Shown piece after piece: positions 55,601-64,000 of a stretch of DNA of 64,000 nucleotides. The stretch's first letter is position 1. Every line of letters starts with the position of its first letter. The DNA is taken from contig NW_006499728.1 of assembly GCF_000471905.2 (NCBI RefSeq), forward strand, positions 6,489,841 to 6,553,840, read 5' to 3'. The translations under genes were made by a program, and so were the position numbers. The stretch comes from Amborella trichopoda. Taxonomy: Eukaryota; Streptophyta; Magnoliopsida; Amborellales; Amborellaceae. The notes under the pieces were generated by a model. The model did not search any database, was not told the origin of the DNA, and saw nothing but the letters and a program-made list of their open reading frames with translations.

Positions 55601-58600
55601 TGCCTGAGAAGGGGGTTGTGAAACCAACTAATTGTTTTGACTACTAGAGCATTCCTATAAAAGAGTGAAAATACTGGATTGGTTTTTGCGCTTGTGGTTA
55701 ATGGGATTTGAAGGGACTGAAGAGTTGCTTGGGGAGATGAAGCCCTTGATAACTGAGAGTAAGGACATTATGCTCCAAGAGTTGCCTGGTGAGTTGCCAC
55801 GGCTGTGAAATATCCAACATTGCATTGATTTGGTAGCTGGTGCTAGTCCTCCAAACCAAGCTGCATATCATGAGTCCACTTGAGCATGAAGAGTTGAAGA
55901 GGCAAGTGCAAGACTTAACTAAAAAGGGCCTGGGTCGTGAGATCATGAGTAGGGATAGCAATGCCCCAGTCGGCCCGGTCCAGCCACGGTCGGTTCGGCC
56001 CCAAAAAAGTAGTGCCTGGGCCATGGACTGTGGCCCAATGGCCGGGCCAGGCCAGTCCCAACCCAGTTTGGCATGACCTGGCACGGTTCGTCCCTAGCAA
56101 GGCCAGGGCCAGCCCTATGGGGGGACAAGGGCTGGGCCAGGGCCAAGGGCCAAAGTTGGCCTGGACCGTCTCGTCCTGTCCCGTCCCCGTCCTGTTGCCA
56201 CCCTTAATCATGAGCCCAAGTGTTGTGTTGGCTCTTCTGACACCATGAAGTATGGGTCGTGGAGGATGTGTATGTAGGGTCGTGGAGGATGTGTATGGAC
56301 AGTTGTGTTTTTAACAAAGTAACAGTCAACTATAGGTTTCCCATACTTGGACTGCATGTTATGTTGGATAAGCTTACTGGTTCCCAGGTCTTCTTATAGA
56401 CTGACTCTCAGAGCTTAGTAGTAGGACTACACCATCAATTTGCGAAGAATTTCTACAAGGATGTGGTGCCAACCTCAAGGACAAGTTCTCTCAAAGTAAG
56501 GGGAGATTGATGCAGCCTTCATCAACGAACATAAGTTCTTGTTGACATTTCCAGTCTGGGTGCTTCATGCATTTTGAAATTTTTTTAATTATCTATAAGG
56601 CTATTTCTTGTTTTATATTTCCTTATTATTTGGGATTCACGTGGGAGTCCTAGAATTGTGGGGTTTTGATGAGGGATGCACATGCTAGGCTAGGAGAAAG
56701 TGGGAAATGTGTTAGGCTTGTGATTCCCAGAAGGACGTGAATCTTTGTCAGGAAGTTTACAGTTTAGGGAAGGGGTTTATCTTTATGTGTTTATTTATTT
56801 ACTTGTATATATAAGGGGATATGAGGCCTTCATTTGGGAGGCTCAAAATTTAGCCTTTTTTCATATAAGTAGCAAAGGAAAAACATCTTTCGAGCGCACA
56901 CATTGTTGGTTGGTTCTCTCTTTTGTTTCAATCTTATGGTGTGTTCTTGTTTTGCTGAAATTCTCTTGTCACTCAACTCTATTTTCTCTCTATTTTCACT
57001 GTTCCAAAGTCAGCAAATCATTGTATTAGTTAAGCTTATCAACTGCATGGGGTGTAGACTTGATTCGCTATCCGCCTCAATGCAGCCATGTGTGGAAAAC
57101 CACTTCCAAAACAGTCAATAATTTTTCAAAATTAGAAAAAATAAAAGAATACAAAGAAAGATATGAATATATTATCCATGTGATAGTAAATTTAGTATTT
57201 TATCTCTAATTTAGTAAATTTAGTATTTTATCTCTAATTTATTTGTTGTTTGAGTCACTTACAGAGGGTAATTGAGACTTTTTGTCTTCATTCTCTAATG
57301 ACTAGTACAATTAAAATGTAAAATAAATTGATCCAATCCATCCATTAAATTAAATAAAACACCAAAGAATATGTGTTATTACAATAAAGCACCTAAAACG
57401 TAAATTAGCATCTAGCAACTAAGTACATTGTAGCATATAGCCAAAATGCCAAATACTAGAGAGTCTAAAGTACTCCACAAGTACGTAACATCCAAAGACC
57501 AAAAGTTCATGACATAAAAAATAAAAAGGATAGCTACACCCAAAACTGATTTTGGTTTTGATATCAAATCCAAAATTATATGAAATTTCGACATCTTGGT
57601 TTAATTTTCCCTTGATACCCTCAATTGCTTGATAATCTTTGCGGAAAATCTTTGAAGCACAGCACAATATCAACTCAAAGTTTCACCCAAAAAATCTACC
57701 TTGTTGAATACTTCAGAATCGGTAATTTTGTTTTCAAATTTTAAGTTTAATCCCTTTAGAACCAACAAATATTGGTTCAAAGAGACTTCCGGCCCCAATG
57801 AGGGAGGGAGGCCCTCTTTTCAGGGTTGGGTTGGGCGTGGAGTCTCGGGGAAGGGGATTATGGTTTTTCCCATGTATGCACCACCTATGCGAGCACATCT
57901 AGTTAGCCCACATAGGCTGGCTATATGTGGGATGGCTAAGCGCCGCTTGGCTCTGATGTGTCTACAATGAGTTATACAACTGCATTTAATAACTATGGTA
58001 CCGATAGATTATGCCGCTGCAAATAGAACCACCGAAGGCCCTATGCAAAGAAGAATCTTCTTTTAAACAAGCAATCTTATTTGGAGTTGGATTTTGTGGT
58101 TAACTATTGTGTTAGTTACTGAAGTTTAGCATAGATTTAAATCACTCAAAATTCCACTACCTATGAATAAAGATCATTAACTTTCAAATTTTCAGCCTCG
58201 ATTCGAGTTGCCTTTAAAATAGTATCATACCTTTCTTTGTTCATTGCAAGTATGTTTGCCTTTTATTAATGGTTGGAAATATTTTGTAGGTAATTTGAAT
58301 GGTGATGTATATGTATATTGAGAAATGTCAACCTTCCTTTCTTATGTCAGCATGCAGTACTTATCTTCTAATGTGACCATTTGTAATTTATAATGCTTAC
58401 GTTCAAATGTTCAGCATATGATTGGAATGTCTTCTACTGTCAAATTGTTGGCAATTTTGTAAATGGAGCTTATTAGTGGTATCTCAGAAATGAATATTTT
58501 ATGGCATGAATTCATATTCTTCTCCTCGATCGCTATTTATGATATTTATTTATTTTACCCAGCCTCTTCCTGAGCAAGAGGAAAAAGAACTGAAGGAGAC

Positions 58601-61600
58601 CTTGCAGGATGTTATTGGGCATGGGAAGACTGTCAAGCTGGAGCAGAAGGTAATGCTCTCTAGATTTACAAGACCGGGCTTATTTACCTTGTTACATCTG
58701 CTTAACTATTTTTGTAGATTTTTTTGTTTTTCTTTATCTTATTAGAATTTATTGATTTAGAACCAATTTTATTATATTCTGTGTTATTTCTACTTTTTGT
58801 TTTTGTTTTGGTGGTTGTCGTACACAGTTTCTCTGTTAGAATGTCTGTTAATGGTTATTTCAGATACAATATATTTCTAATATTAATATATTAATTAGTA
58901 ATTTTCTTGGTTAGATTTTATATTTGCAAAATTAGTATCTATGCCTCATCCTCATGATACTTACATATGCTTAATTCTCCATGATAATTGCATTGCATTA
59001 TTCTTTTCCTTGGTGAGCTTTCTTAATGTTTTTTATTTACCTGGTGAGATTTGGTGATATGTATCATTTTAAGCCTCTTTGCTTCCTAATAGGTTAATTC
59101 CTTTATTTGCGGGACTATATTGTTCCAAGCTATACCCTATGCAAATTGCTTGTATACAGGGTTGCTTATATATAGTGCTTTGTTTCAATAGATTCTTTTC
59201 ACTGATTTTTCACTGGATTTTTTGAGGATACGGTTGTGCACTTCTAGTTGGCATATTAGGAGAAGGATGAAATGTTCAATACCTAATTATTTCAGAGGGT
59301 TGGTTATATACGGTTTTTGAGGAATGTGATCCATGACATTGTGAGACAGAGGACACTTCTCATGGGCCTCATCCCTCTCTTTCTCTCTCTCTCTCTGTCA
59401 CACACACACACATGTGCATGCGCACGCATGCATGCACACACAGAGATGTTCTTTCCTACTTGATATGTAGTTCTCCTTGATCACTGCCTTCTTCCTGTGT
59501 CTAGTCTCGATCCAGCTATGGTTCCAAATTTACTATAACGTCTAGATGGCTAAGGGCATGTTTGATAAAATAGAATCTTTAATATTCAAGATTTGAGTTA
59601 TCTGAAGAAAAGCATTGATCGATTCTCATATATTTGGGTTATATGTTATCTTGCTATGTGTTGTTTTTGTCTGTTTGATTGCCGTCCTATATTTCATCAT
59701 TTTTAATGGAAAGGTTAACAAAGGTAAATGCACAAGTACAACTCTAGAGAGAGAAACACGAAAAAGGATATTTGTGTGAAGAACAACAGAAGAGGAGAAA
59801 CATAACCAATTTTAGAGAGAGAAGGTTGCGCTCCAACAGGGAGAGATGAAAGAGGGGAGGGATGATTGATTTCCATCAGCCATGTATACGAAATTTTAGA
59901 GAGAGAAAGACAAGTTTTAAAAATAGAACACAGGTATAAAATTTTAGAGAGAGAAGCACTAAAAAATCTTAGAATTTTCCACACTCCTGAAACAAGCAAA
60001 TTGATAGTCGCTGTTCTTTCAGAGCTTTAAACAGGGAGAAGGGGGAAAATGTGAAAATAAAAGCCAGAGAGAGAGAGACGCTCAGAGGCTTACTTTTTGA
60101 GAGACATTTCCACTTGCCATCTCAACATCAGTTTCTATAGAGAACCCTGGGATATACGCTGATTCAAGAGAAAGAAAACAGAGGAAATTTCCTATGTCCT
60201 GTTCCATAGCAAATCTCTATTAACAGCACCATTCACCTTCACTCAACATAGATTGATACAGAATAGGTAATGACAGAGAGGAAAAGAAAGAATCAAAAGA
60301 TGTATAGAAAGAGAAACATAGAGGGAAAGAGAGAGAGAAGGAGAGAAAGTCACTATGCCTCTCCTCTTCAAAACCATAGAAGAAATCCTAACCCGCAAAC
60401 CTATACAGGGTCCTCCCCTACCTCTTGAGAGCATAAACCACAACCATGGCCATCACAGTCTTCATGCTCGTGTGCTCAGTGGAGATAACAGCTCTCTGAC
60501 AAGTTCTCAAGGAAAATGTCGAAATAGGGTTTTCATGGATGAGGCCACTGATACACTTAACCCCTCCCCTTCTGGCCAAACATATAAATGGTTGGTTTCA
60601 TGCTTCTTTGCACCTCTCTTTCCCAAACCCTTGCCTCCCTTTCCTCTTCCTCAATTTTTCACCCTTTCTCACTCTAAAGAGAATATCATCTCTCTCACTC
60701 TGTCTCTAGTTTTTTTTGGAACCCTGTTTGCCTCTCTCTCTAACGACGAGGCTTATGAGGCTCAAGACTTCGCCATTCTGACTCTCTCTCTAAGCTGTCT
60801 CTCTAGGATGCGAAGTATTTGGTGTCCTCTGAAGAGAGAAGTTTTATGAAAAATGAGGTGGTTTTAAGGCTTTCAGGGATAGGGTTTGGGTAGACAGGAG
60901 AGTGAGGGTGAGAGAGGAATGGGTCTCAGAGAGGTCGACTAGAGAGATGGTAAGATGTGAGGGGTTTCAAGGGTTCGTGTGGGTGGGCGTGAAGCAGAAG
61001 CCAAAAAACGATAGAAGAATTGAATCCCACAAAATTCAAGTTAAGACTTGAATTTTGTGGGATGCTGATAATTAACGGTTATTAAGATTTTAAAGGGTAT
61101 TGTTTTGTTCAATCAAACAAGTCACGAGCCCTTTCAATATCTTTTAAGATCAAGATTATTGTGGATTTTACAATATCCTAAAATTTCAAGATAGGGTCGT
61201 CAAACATACCCTAAAAGAGTTCTAAAAACTGCAGTTTAAGATGTACCCTTCCAAATAAGGATTTGATGGTTTGTGAGTTTGTTTTTTGGTTGAGTTGATA
61301 TCTCTGTCCTTGTTCAAGCCCTGCAACAAGTTAAAAGAAGAACTGTCTTTACCGGAACTTGGAAATCAATGTCCCATTGATGATTTCATATGCAAATCTA
61401 GTCATGGTTTCCTTGAAATTTATTTAACTCTCCTCGCGTTTTTCTCCCATGTTGGTGATAAAATCATCACCTTCATCTCCTCTACAATTTTGCAGATTGA
61501 TCAGAGCATTATGGGAGGAATAGTGGTGGAATTTGCGCAAAAGGTCTTTGACATGTCGATAAGGACCAGGGCAAAGCAGATGGAGAAGTTCCTCAGGGAC

Positions 61601-61624
61601 CCAGTGAACTTTGAGAATTTCTAG
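43669..61624 (+). CDS. ATP5: Mitochondrial ATP synthase OSCP (delta/O) subunit, 6 exons
   Basis: Exons 43669-43797, 44275-44325, 47884-48127, 49830-49942, 58563-58649 and 61496-61624 join in phase with GT-AG borders to give 250 aa. OSCP links the F1 head to the peripheral stalk of the mitochondrial F1Fo ATP synthase. Residues 1 to about 45 are rich in Arg/Ser with no acidic residue before Glu26, as in a mitochondrial presequence. The N-terminal domain opens with [20 protein letters not shown] (from 61) and [19 protein letters not shown]; the middle has [20 protein letters not shown] and VKAVVTTVI; the C-terminal domain has [18 protein letters not shown], then the family signature [13 protein letters not shown] and [19 protein letters not shown]. 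No stops or frameshifts. Introns 2, 4 and 5 carry a LINE, a gypsy element and a Harbinger-type element. ATG 43669 was chosen over the upstream in-frame position 43513 because it begins the presequence and follows the TATA motif. The symbol follows the Arabidopsis homologue. Confidence 0.96.
45876..46503 (+). mobile_element. 5'-truncated LINE (RTE-like 3' end), 18-bp target duplication
   Basis: Flanked by perfect copies of ATTGGGACTCTTCAAGCA at 45858-45875 and 46504-46521. Broken frames give reverse-transcriptase C-terminal strings typical of plant non-LTR elements: [33 protein letters not shown] and [11 protein letters not shown]. The 3' end is the common GCCGACCCCAAATAATTGGG ATAAGGCTT block followed by a (GAT)n tail. 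Stops and frameshifts make it non-functional. It lies within OSCP intron 2. Confidence 0.9.
46563..46629. repeat. 33-bp direct tandem duplication
   Basis: TGAGCTGAAGAAGGCATGGA plus TAATTTTTTTG, present twice back to back just beyond the LINE's right target duplication. Confidence 0.85.
48869..49091. mobile_element. Family B-related MITE
   Basis: The left arm ATTGTATACAATGAGACCAT is mirrored by the inverse of AAGTATACAATGAGACCATT, and both arms continue inward (TTACCTTTGATACAAAGG against TATCTTTGGTACAAGGTGG). Internal AGATCTGA/AAATCTGATAGC blocks match family B. It lies in OSCP intron 3. Confidence 0.65.
51278..52365 (+). repeat. 5' LTR of the gypsy element
   Basis: Begins TGATGCAG. It is longer than the 3' LTR because it contains family A copy g and keeps a segment deleted from the 3' LTR between two GCCATTT repeats (51379-51385 and 51938-51944). 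The end is set approximately, just before the primer-binding-site motif. Confidence 0.8.
51479..51862 (+). mobile_element. MULE-like MITE, family A, copy g, perfect 9-bp duplication
   Basis: Ends GGGTGTATAGAGCCTAGGCTC and the inverse of GGGAAAAGTTTATATAGAGC. It is flanked by identical TAACCTAAA at 51470-51478 and 51863-51871. This is the clearest copy and sets the family's duplication length at 9 bp, as in Mutator-like elements. Inserted within the gypsy 5' LTR. Confidence 0.92.
52370..52380 (+). other. Primer-binding site of the gypsy element
   Basis: TTGTATCAGAG differs by one base from the usual initiator tRNA-Met complement TGGTATCAGAG and lies just inside the 5' LTR. Confidence 0.6.
52815..53188 (+). 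mobile_element. MULE-like MITE, family A, copy h
   Basis: Ends GGATGTGGTTTGTATAAGGC and the inverse of GGAAAAAGTTCATATAAG. The flanks TTAAAAGAA and TTAAAAAGA are near-identical. It interrupts the gypsy element between its leader and gag. Confidence 0.85.
53205..53800 (+). pseudogene. Broken gypsy gag with zinc-knuckle remnant
   Basis: Plus-strand frames give [16 protein letters not shown], then after frameshifts IQIQDELII and [19 protein letters not shown], all typical of plant Ty3/gypsy gag, followed by [11 protein letters not shown], the second half of a CCHC zinc knuckle. Several stops (TGA/TAA) break the frame. Confidence 0.8.
55150..55590 (+). pseudogene. Gypsy aspartic protease remnant
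   Basis: The frame includes [21 protein letters not shown], where the catalytic D-S/T-G is D-A-G, then [14 protein letters not shown] and [11 protein letters not shown] frameshift near 55450 leads to [20 protein letters not shown], matching the typical DACHILLGRPW block. The altered active site and frameshift indicate decay. Confidence 0.8.
55690..56420 (+). pseudogene. Gypsy reverse-transcriptase N-terminal remnant
   Basis: ELPGELPRL, then after a stop [17 protein letters not shown] and [17 protein letters not shown] precede the inserted hAT element. Beyond it, degraded KITVNYRFP-like and [10 protein letters not shown] strings continue the same domain to 56420. The catalytic YxDD region is absent. 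Confidence 0.78.
55950..56206. mobile_element. Non-autonomous hAT element, 257 bp, perfect 8-bp duplication
   Basis: Ends TAGGGATAGCAA and the inverse TAAGGGTGGCAA; identical ATCATGAG at 55942-55949 and 56207-56214. The GC-rich interior has GGCCCGG/CCGGGCC and GGCCAGGGCC motifs. It splits the reverse-transcriptase region of the gypsy element, and the open frames inside it on both strands are composition artefacts. Confidence 0.92.
56508..57006 (+). repeat. 3' LTR of the gypsy element
   Basis: Begins TGATGCAG after a purine tract and ends GTTCCA before the AAGTC duplication. It lacks a segment present in the 5' LTR because of a deletion. Confidence 0.85.
59554..61211. mobile_element. Harbinger/Tourist-type element, 1.66 kb, in OSCP intron 5
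   Basis: Ends GGGCATGTTTGATAAAATAG and the inverse GGGTATGTTTGACGACCC, flanked by TAA at 59551-59553 and 61212-61214. AAATTTTAGAGAGAGAAA-type motifs repeat through 59735-60350, the inverse of the repeat in the 41147-43315 element. A plus-strand frame at 60355-60849 (164 aa, [15 protein letters not shown] start) resembles nothing I know and may be chance or captured sequence. No transposase. Confidence 0.78.
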
Positions 61625-61779
61625 GGCTTCGACTGTCTGCCCAAAAATCTGCTACTTCCATTTTCTCCTCTTTTTCTTTTTGAGAGCCCCTTTTTCGTTT
61701 TGAGAGCCATTGGCTGTAGCCACTGTTTATTTTTGAGAGATTTGATTGACCCTTGACTCTGTGGCGTTTGCTGCCCTGT

Positions 61780-61785
61780 AATAAA
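61780..61785 (+). terminator. OSCP poly(A) signal
   Basis: AATAAA 156 bases beyond the OSCP stop codon, preceded by T-rich and TTTTTGAGAG sequence typical of plant 3' ends. Confidence 0.6.
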
Positions 61786-61929
61786 ATCTGGGCCATAAAT
61801 TTGGTTATGGACGTGCCCTTGATCTTTGTTATTTTTCTCTAGTCTTCATCGTTCATTTTCATGATCAATAATGGTATGTGTTTTTTTTCCTGGGTTAAAA
61901 CTGCAAAATGATCATTATGCCCTCTATTA

Positions 61930-62170
61930 CTTGCAATGGACTTGAAGTTTTTTATTTTCTCTTCAGCTTTCATTTTTCGTGTTGAAGTGCTTATTTTCTC
62001 TTCAGCTTTCATGTTTTGTGTTGAAGTGCTCGGAATGGACTTGAAGTTTTTGATTTTTTCTTCAGCTTTCATTTTTCGTGTTGAAGTGCTCATTTTCTCT
62101 TCAGCTTTCATTTTTCGTGTTGAAGTGCTCGTTTTCTCTTCAGCTTTCATTTTTCGTGGTGAAGTGCTCG
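61930..62170. repeat. Minisatellite with 36-39 bp unit
   Basis: Unit TTTTCTCTTCAGCTTTCATT followed by TTTCGTGTTGAAGTGCTC, about six copies, two of them extended by GGAATGGACTTGAAGTTTTT. It begins 145 bp beyond the OSCP poly(A) signal. Frames through it on both strands are repetitive artefacts. Confidence 0.92.
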
Positions 62171-63260
62171 GACTTATGTTATTGTGGATGTTATCCCGCT
62201 AGTACTTGCCCCTGCACCATCTCCTGGTTTCAGTTTTTTAACAAATCGACAATTGTCTAGAAGGAAAAGACAAAGGGATATCATACAGAGCTTGTGTATG
62301 ATATAGGTACACAGCCTGGGCATTGGCTCTCTGTTCTCAGGCCGGCGCTTGAAACTTACCATAGCCAGGTGGGTCACATGGGATACAGTTAATCTCTACT
62401 GTGTGTCATTGAGAATGGATGGTTGATATGATTGCACACCATACTGCATGTATTGAATAACTCAAGAAAAAATGTAGGCCTCTCTAATGTCAGTAGAAGA
62501 GAGTTTTTGACTTTTTTTCCTATGGTTATCCTTGTGTGCTACATTTTGTTGTTCTTTAGTATTTGTGAGTAGAAAAGCTGGTTCTCTAGTATGAGAGCCT
62601 TGTTCTCATCAAATTTTAAAAATATAAGTTTCATTGAAACCTTATATATCTGATACTTTTGTTCCAAGGGCATCATCAGATGCCCGATCAGTGGTTTGAA
62701 ACTTGGGGATTGTCCATCCAGCTAACCAAGAAATATGAAATGTAATGGGATTGCTTTTCGACTACATATTTTTTGTCAGGTACATATTTTGTAGTTTCTT
62801 ACTTGGGTTTATATACCATGAGATCATTTATTTTCAGCTTAAAGATGTTACAATCATTTTTAGCCATAAGATGTCAGTTTAAAGATATTACAATTATTTT
62901 TAGCCATAAGATGTGATTCACAATATTTGAGCAATATTTGATAAATTTTGTTTTGGATTTTGTGTCTAAGTAATGATACATCTTCAACTACTTGATTTCA
63001 AATCTAGCTGTTATGATTGTTATATCTTTTTATCAAAAGTAAATGGTTTTATTATATACATTTCATTCTTACCAAATTAGAAGCAAATTGCTTATATATC
63101 ATGATTGATAGATAATGAAGGGCAACATTTCGTTTGGCCGTGTGCGACCGGTATAATTTTTGCCTCCATTTTTTAAAGGCTCTAGAGTATTTGTTTATCC
63201 AATTTTTTTTACAATTAGATTTTTTTTAAAAAAGTTGATATGGAATTATTGAAGGGATGA
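62171..63260. other. Intergenic, nothing recognised except a possible family B fragment
   Basis: AT-rich. Around 62810-62920 a block TACAATNATTTTTAGCCATAAGATGT occurs twice after ATGAGATCATTTATTTTCAG, which resembles one arm of family B. No coding frame is supported. Confidence 0.5.
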
Positions 63261-63264
63261 ATAG

Positions 63265-63310
63265 ATAGGGGTGGCAATGGACCCGGATATGACTTGGGAC
63301 CTACCAGGTA
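63265..63310. mobile_element. Left end of a GGGGTGGCAA-type hAT MITE (partial)
   Basis: TAGGGGTGGCAATGGACCCG matches the terminus of the elements at 30661 and 55950. No right end is found before the ycf2 insert. Confidence 0.4.
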
Positions 63311-63488
63311 TATCCGACACGGGTCCATGTATAAGTCGAACATCTATGATTGGATTGAAAACACTATAGGCCTCGGGCAGTTTTGCGAAGAAAAAAGCAC
63401 TCGAATGAAGGGCAGAATGAAGACAAATATAGATCAAACTGAATATATTAGGTCTAATAAACATTTTTTTTCTTGGAGACAATTTCAT

Positions 63489-63800
63489 TTAAAAGTGGAT
63501 CCCTCTCTAATAGCTTCGAATAAATCAAATAAATGCATTAAGATACGAAGGTTTCTTATTCCACAACAACGAAAGCACATTTTCATTTTTTCATATACTA
63601 GGGGATTCCACTTAGAAAAGAAGCCAATAAGTTAGAAAGAGAGAGTTGGGAATTTGAATGGATATGATGAGACAAAAATTTGGGGAGATTTACGAGATCT
63701 TGTAGCACTTACCAATGAGGCCCTATCAATTAGTATTACTCAAAAGAAATCAATTATGGACACTAACACAATTAGATCAACTCTTCATAGACAAACTTGG
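63489..63800 (+). pseudogene. Nuclear insertion of plastid DNA: ycf2 fragment
   Basis: The translation carries ycf2 landmark strings: [34 protein letters not shown], then after a TAG stop at 63633-63635 and altered sequence [31 protein letters not shown] and LHRQTW. Order and spacing follow the plastid ycf2 gene. The in-frame stop and substitutions show it is a decayed nuclear plastid insert (NUPT). The left junction is near 63490, since the upstream frame does not match ycf2. Confidence 0.85.
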
Positions 63801-63939
63801 TGATAGTTGGATCGACTTAGATTCAATCGTGATAGTTTGATCAGTTCATATTCAATCTCGATCATTATATCGGCATATATTCAATTTGGGTCATTGGGTT
63901 TATACTATTTCATCAACACATAGGCTGACAGTAGCTTTT

Positions 63940-64000
63940 TCATGCATACACACACAGGCGCTCACACGCGTGTGCGTGCGCATATACATACACATACACA
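63940..64000. repeat. CA/CG-rich microsatellite at the right edge
   Basis: ACACACACAGGCGC, CACACGCGTGTGCGTGCGC and ATACATACACATACACA run to the end of the window. A similar but shorter CACACA/GCATGCATGC tract occurs at 59397-59445. Confidence 0.85.

Larger units (their letters stand above)
51278..57006 (+). mobile_element. Degenerate Ty3/gypsy LTR retrotransposon, 5.7 kb, in OSCP intron 4
   Basis: Two LTRs (51278 to about 52365 and 56508-57006) share long blocks, such as TGGGATTCANGTGGGAGTCC and GGGTTTTGANGAGGGATGCA. The flanking 5-mers are AAGTC at 51273-51277 and 57007-57011. Internal order is a primer-binding site-like TTGTATCAGAG (initiator tRNA-Met complement), gag, CCHC-like knuckle, aspartic protease, N-terminal reverse transcriptase, then a purine tract (AAGTAAGGGGAGAT) immediately before the 3' LTR. 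The order and motifs are Ty3/gypsy. RNase H and integrase are absent and the frames are broken, so it cannot move by itself. Confidence 0.92.

Noticed and set aside
55698..56248. Overlapping Pro/Gly-rich frames on both strands
   Set aside because: They lie over the GC-rich 257-bp hAT element and reflect its composition, with no conserved motif.
57412..57673. Minus-strand frame with [12 protein letters not shown] and aromatic-rich tail
   Set aside because: No family recognised, no splice partners found, and it lies just beyond the gypsy element in an OSCP intron.
60355..60849. 164-aa plus-strand frame as a host gene
   Set aside because: It lies wholly inside a Harbinger-type element, contains low-complexity Leu/Ser stretches and has no known similarity; kept only as a note in the element entry.
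61839..62202. Repetitive Lys/Glu- or Phe/Val-rich frames
   Set aside because: They are translations of the 36-39 bp minisatellite in several frames.

Overview
The window is nuclear DNA of a flowering plant. It is AT-rich, its genes are split by long introns (some over 5 kb), most of the rest is transposon-derived, and there is a nuclear insert of plastid DNA. The sequence alone does not fix the species. Two runs of N (2637-3295 and 17187-17912) are assembly gaps.

Four gene-like units are supported. (1) From the left edge to 16733, minus strand: the 5' part of a large ARM/HEAT-repeat protein of the plant family that includes Arabidopsis At3g57570. (2) 20707-22260, minus: an intronless PLS-class pentatricopeptide repeat (PPR) protein with a C-terminal E region, 517 aa. 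(3) 24348-30422, minus: a four-exon papain-like cysteine protease of the RD19/cathepsin F-like group, 362 aa, with an unusual Cys-Gly-Ala-Cys active-site motif. (4) 43669-61624, plus: a six-exon gene for the mitochondrial ATP synthase OSCP (delta/O) subunit, 250 aa, spread over 18 kb because its introns have filled with transposons.

Most of the remaining structure is mobile DNA whose ends can be read by eye: a Pack-MULE of 6.56 kb (32538-39096) with 0.3 kb inverted termini and a perfect 9-bp target duplication, holding a broken malectin-like fragment of a CrRLK1L (FERONIA-type) receptor kinase and a probable 3-kb solo LTR; a degenerate Ty3/gypsy element (51278-57006) inside OSCP intron 4; two related Harbinger-type elements with TAA duplications whose interiors are filled with a CTCTCTCTAAAATTT-type repeat (41147-43315 and 59554-61211); hAT elements at 8673-9646 and 55950-56206 with 8-bp duplications; a family of 0.35-0.4 kb elements with long inverted ends and about 9-bp duplications found eight times; a second short family; fold-back elements; two 5'-truncated LINE insertions with 16- and 18-bp duplications; and tRNA-derived SINE-like sequences.

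Layout: 1-16733 ARM-repeat gene; 16734-20706 gap and repeats; 20707-22260 PPR gene between inverted copies of one element family; 22261-24347 intergenic; 24348-30422 cysteine protease with ABRE/G-box motifs just upstream; 30423-43668 intergenic transposon cluster; 43669-61624 OSCP gene; 61625-64000 minisatellite, quiet sequence and a plastid ycf2 insert. The genes do not form a pathway together; they are neighbours in a repeat-rich plant chromosome.
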